Below are positions 63,501 through 64,000 of a stretch of 64,000 nt of DNA, piece after piece (position 1 is the stretch's first letter; every line of letters starts with the position of its first letter). Origin of the DNA: Capnocytophaga bilenii (GTDB lineage Bacteria; Bacteroidota; Bacteroidia; Flavobacteriales; Flavobacteriaceae); NCBI RefSeq assembly GCF_017565765.1, contig NZ_JAGDYP010000006.1:1-64000 (forward strand), given 5' to 3'. A program made the position numbers and the translations under genes. Under the pieces are notes generated by a model. The model saw only the letters and a program-made list of their open reading frames with translations, was not told the DNA's origin and did not search any database.

Positions 63501-64000
63501 TATCTTTTAGGCGGCTGCGCACCAAGCGAGGTTCTCCTAAATCTTGCAAAGCCAATATGTTGCGTATATTGCCCATACGGCTATTGCGGTTGGTTACCCA
63601 CACCTCCAGACGCGTAATCTGCACTTTGCTATTGATAAACGGATAGTTTTCTAAAGCACGATCGTAGTTGTCACGGAAGAAATGTGCCAAAAAGAAGTTG
63701 CGGTTTTCATCGTAGTCTAAAGCAGAAAATTCAAATTCGGTAATAGTACCGCCGCCTTGTGCGCTCACGGTTTTGCGTTCCGATTTTTGTTCTGAGAAAA
63801 CACTCGTGATAGTAGTACGACCAAATTTCAGCTCTGTTTTTACCCCGAAGAGACTTTGCGAACCTGTAATCAGTGAGTTGGCTATAGGCATAGAAATGTT
63901 ACCTAACTCTATTTTCTGAAGTATATCGTCTTCGTCAGGTTCGTAATTTAGTTTGAAGATATTCTGAAAGTTGAATGAAGCCTGAGTATCGTATTGAGCG
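57514..64000 (-). CDS. sprA: Gliding motility / type IX secretion translocon protein SprA, N-terminus cut by window edge
   Basis: The open frame continues past the right edge, so the N-terminus is missing. About 2,160 residues are present, against roughly 2,400 in F. johnsoniae SprA. Typical SprA segments are seen, such as NFQNIFKLNYEPDEDDILQKIELGN at the edge, ITGSQSLFGVKTELKFG, and long runs of alternating beta strands ending RSGISVKYTFN. SprA forms the giant 36-strand outer-membrane barrel of the type IX translocon, through which proteins like the giant surface protein here pass. It is followed by yigZ. Confidence 0.95.
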   Translation of the reverse strand, partial: AQYDTQASFNFQNIFKLNYEPDEDDILQKIELGNISMPIANSLITGSQSLFGVKTELKFGRTTITSVFSEQKSERKTVSAQGGGTITEFEFSALDYDENRNFFLAHFFRDNYDRALENYPFINSKVQITRLEVWVTNRNSRMGNIRNILALQDLGEPRLVRSRLKDKAGTGFFNTTVNNMPANSANKYDPTKIGTAQSVLTQAIRDVATVQQGFGTNSTYVSQGYDYAVIENARKLEEGVDYKVDKKLGYISLSTALSADEVLAVAYQYTYGSQVYQVGEFANDGISATSYNSLLGNNAITNNLLVLKMLKSNRLNVKDPIWDLMMKNVYSVGSAQLSAEDFRMNIYYSNPSPINYIEKVNNTGWPTGLEDRILLNLFNFDRLNKYNDPQPGGDGFFDFLPGITVDEQFGKIFFTKVEPFGEFLYNTLGGGTQYGQTASYNANQQKYVYTALYKNTKTQAQMDGEKNKFVMKGRYKASSRRGISLGAFNVPRGSVTVIAGGRVLVEGLDYLVDYQSGTVEITNPSIQASNLPIQVSLENNLIFGGQTTRFMGVNVEHKFSDKFVMNGAIVNLRERPFTQKTSYGQESVNNTIFGIGGSYSTELPFLTRWVNRLPTIKSDAPSNLSVRGEFAYLKAGTPKADDFDGETTVYLDDFEAAQSTIDMRSPLAWKLASTPLEFGAAGGRNSSAPQTLFGNAPDDADNLKNGYGRAKLSWYTIDPIFYSGEKPSDISSDEISKNSTRRIFIEEIFPQQQVAQGQSLVQSTLDLAYYPNAKGTYNNDPNFGTKTKDEKWGGIMRSMSYSDFQESNIEFLQFWIMDPYYSGEYSGSGDLVFNLGNISEDVLRDGRKQYENGLPGLSSSSSVNTSSWGKVPAAQSLVYAFDDSATNRGLQDIGLDGLTDAEEARIYNNNVATSPNDPALDNYQYFLARSGNIMNRYYNYNGTQGNSPVNISDTNRGSTTLPDTEDINGDYTMNTTNNYLEYRVRIKPNITTSDPYVNDIRTVSVEAPNGRRVSTRWIQFKIPIESGAMWREGFTFPVPNNDKLDIINSMTHMRMYLTGFPQEMLLRFGTLDLVRGDWRYYNYTLSSDNDDPSDDGTRVEINSVNLIENETRQPIPYRMPPGVNRERINTNNTLVEQNEQALSYIVDNLENNDSRAVYKALRFDLRQYKYIKLFVHAEAYKNHPLNDGQAVAFLRIGTDFKDNYYQVEIPLKVTPAGSTSEHAIWPDFNQLTIPMEVLTKLKAISIRNQSLDRVTYYDANFNVVSENTPHQMGENRYVVKGNPSLGSVRSVMLGIKNVSGINGLSGEYWFNELRVAELNNKGGWAAVGSLDANASELINLSATGRMHTVGFGAVDQAPNQRALEGTQEYDVMMNINAGKLLPKKWNVQIPLGLSQSQKRSTPEYDPVYQDIKLEDRLSVAQSAREREIIKEQAEDFTSRRSINLIGVKKNLAEGQKNRIYNIENFTFNYAYNEKNHRDYELRYEDEQQVRAGFMYNYTFKPTSVEPLKKVKYFAGKRYWQWLADTNLNILPTSVMFTSDLNRSFTKQLFRDVQFEGVNSSLQKALPELQQRNFVMNHQYAINYNLTKSLRLNFNATNNSVIRNYYLYDNNGDISGVDKTKNIWSDFWDLGTPDHFFSKFQLNYDLPMSKFPFLQFVRANYTYSGDFDYQRGSQTLLQLAHHDINTLQNGNTHNLTANLTFDQLYRYLGVKPTPRGEKTSLGKSLLTMVKTGGVNYSVTKARTLPGYTQQVGFLGTLKPSWNFMLGDQTDLRYEMAKNGYLTDFVDFNDQYISSKEEQLLITANLQPITDLQINLKGNKQYSENYTETFEVRNFVYNKLVGNEIGRFNISTNLLATTFNSIDEYNSAAFERFKENRLTIARRLAEERGLNPARVDNDGYPIGYSKKSQAVMIPAFFAAYSGSNANSVSLGAFRSIPIPEWNIRYTGLMRIEAIKNHFKRFSLAHGYRASYSLSEFRTNLEYDPANPNKTNTAGDFLNDKLYATVTLAEQFNPLLRADMELKNSMSLLAEFNRDRTISISLDNDYLTEILKKEYKFGLGYRLKDLSFATRITGESTVIKSDLVMKASLSYLKEFTVIRNMETFNNQVTAGQSSWLGNFTAEYALSKNLLASYYLQYNFSKSAISTAFPMTTLRSGISVKYTFN

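Overview
The window reads as a chromosomal segment of a low-GC Bacteroidota, class Flavobacteriia, and Capnocytophaga is a reasonable guess. The evidence is gldD and sprA (gliding and type IX secretion), a giant protein with a gliding-associated C-terminal sorting domain, Bacteroidota promoters of the TAnnTTTG type in front of many genes, an OlsF-like aminolipid synthase and DUF4294/DUF4268 genes. The genus is inference.

Layout. 1-4.8 kb is accessory: a transposase tail at the window edge, a truncated helix-turn-helix gene, a DUF6884/GIY-YIG fusion, an unknown gene and a BspA-like repeat lipoprotein. 4.8-9.1 kb holds gapN, a small membrane protein, an ABC exporter and a CYTH protein. 9.1-10.75 kb is a duplicated two-gene cassette (60-residue protein plus GNAT acetyltransferase) that looks like a toxin-antitoxin system with an unusual partner. 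10.8-22.6 kb is mostly housekeeping: valS, an MMPL/acyltransferase fusion with a decayed methyltransferase tail, tyrA, a YbbR-like protein and coaE. 22.6-25.1 kb has a pentaheme cytochrome resembling ActA of alternative complex III, comF, a tiny Lys/Cys-rich secreted protein and gldD. 25.2-34.8 kb holds a YqeY-like gene, tRNA-Arg(TCG), a MltD-like transglycosylase, a UbiA prenyltransferase, a TPR protein, ribH, two tandem DUF4294 genes, a Na+/H+ antiporter, an OlsF-like fusion and a DUF4268 gene. 34.8-41.9 kb is a minus-strand block: rpe, sufB, a thioredoxin-fold protein without its cysteines, trpF, a DinB-like gene, a DUF5682 gene and a secreted protein.

42-45.3 kb is a repeat-rich island around citrate synthase (gltA). 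Two divergent copies of a DUF6922 antitoxin-like gene sit there, and in both the AbiEii-like toxin that should follow is cut short. The island also holds a 265-bp element with terminal inverted repeats, an 11-bp minisatellite and dispersed hairpin repeats. 45.3-55.3 kb is one giant type IX secreted, repeat-rich surface protein split into two overlapping frames by an apparent -1 frameshift. 55.5-64 kb holds an orphan antitoxin-like gene ended by the dispersed repeat, a Gfo/Idh/MocA oxidoreductase, a YigZ protein and most of sprA.

The theme of the accessory parts is toxin-antitoxin-like modules in several states: duplicated and apparently intact at 9-10.7 kb, decayed at 42 and 45 kb, orphaned at 55.5 kb. 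One dispersed hairpin repeat recurs at the broken ends. No rRNA genes or CRISPR arrays were seen.
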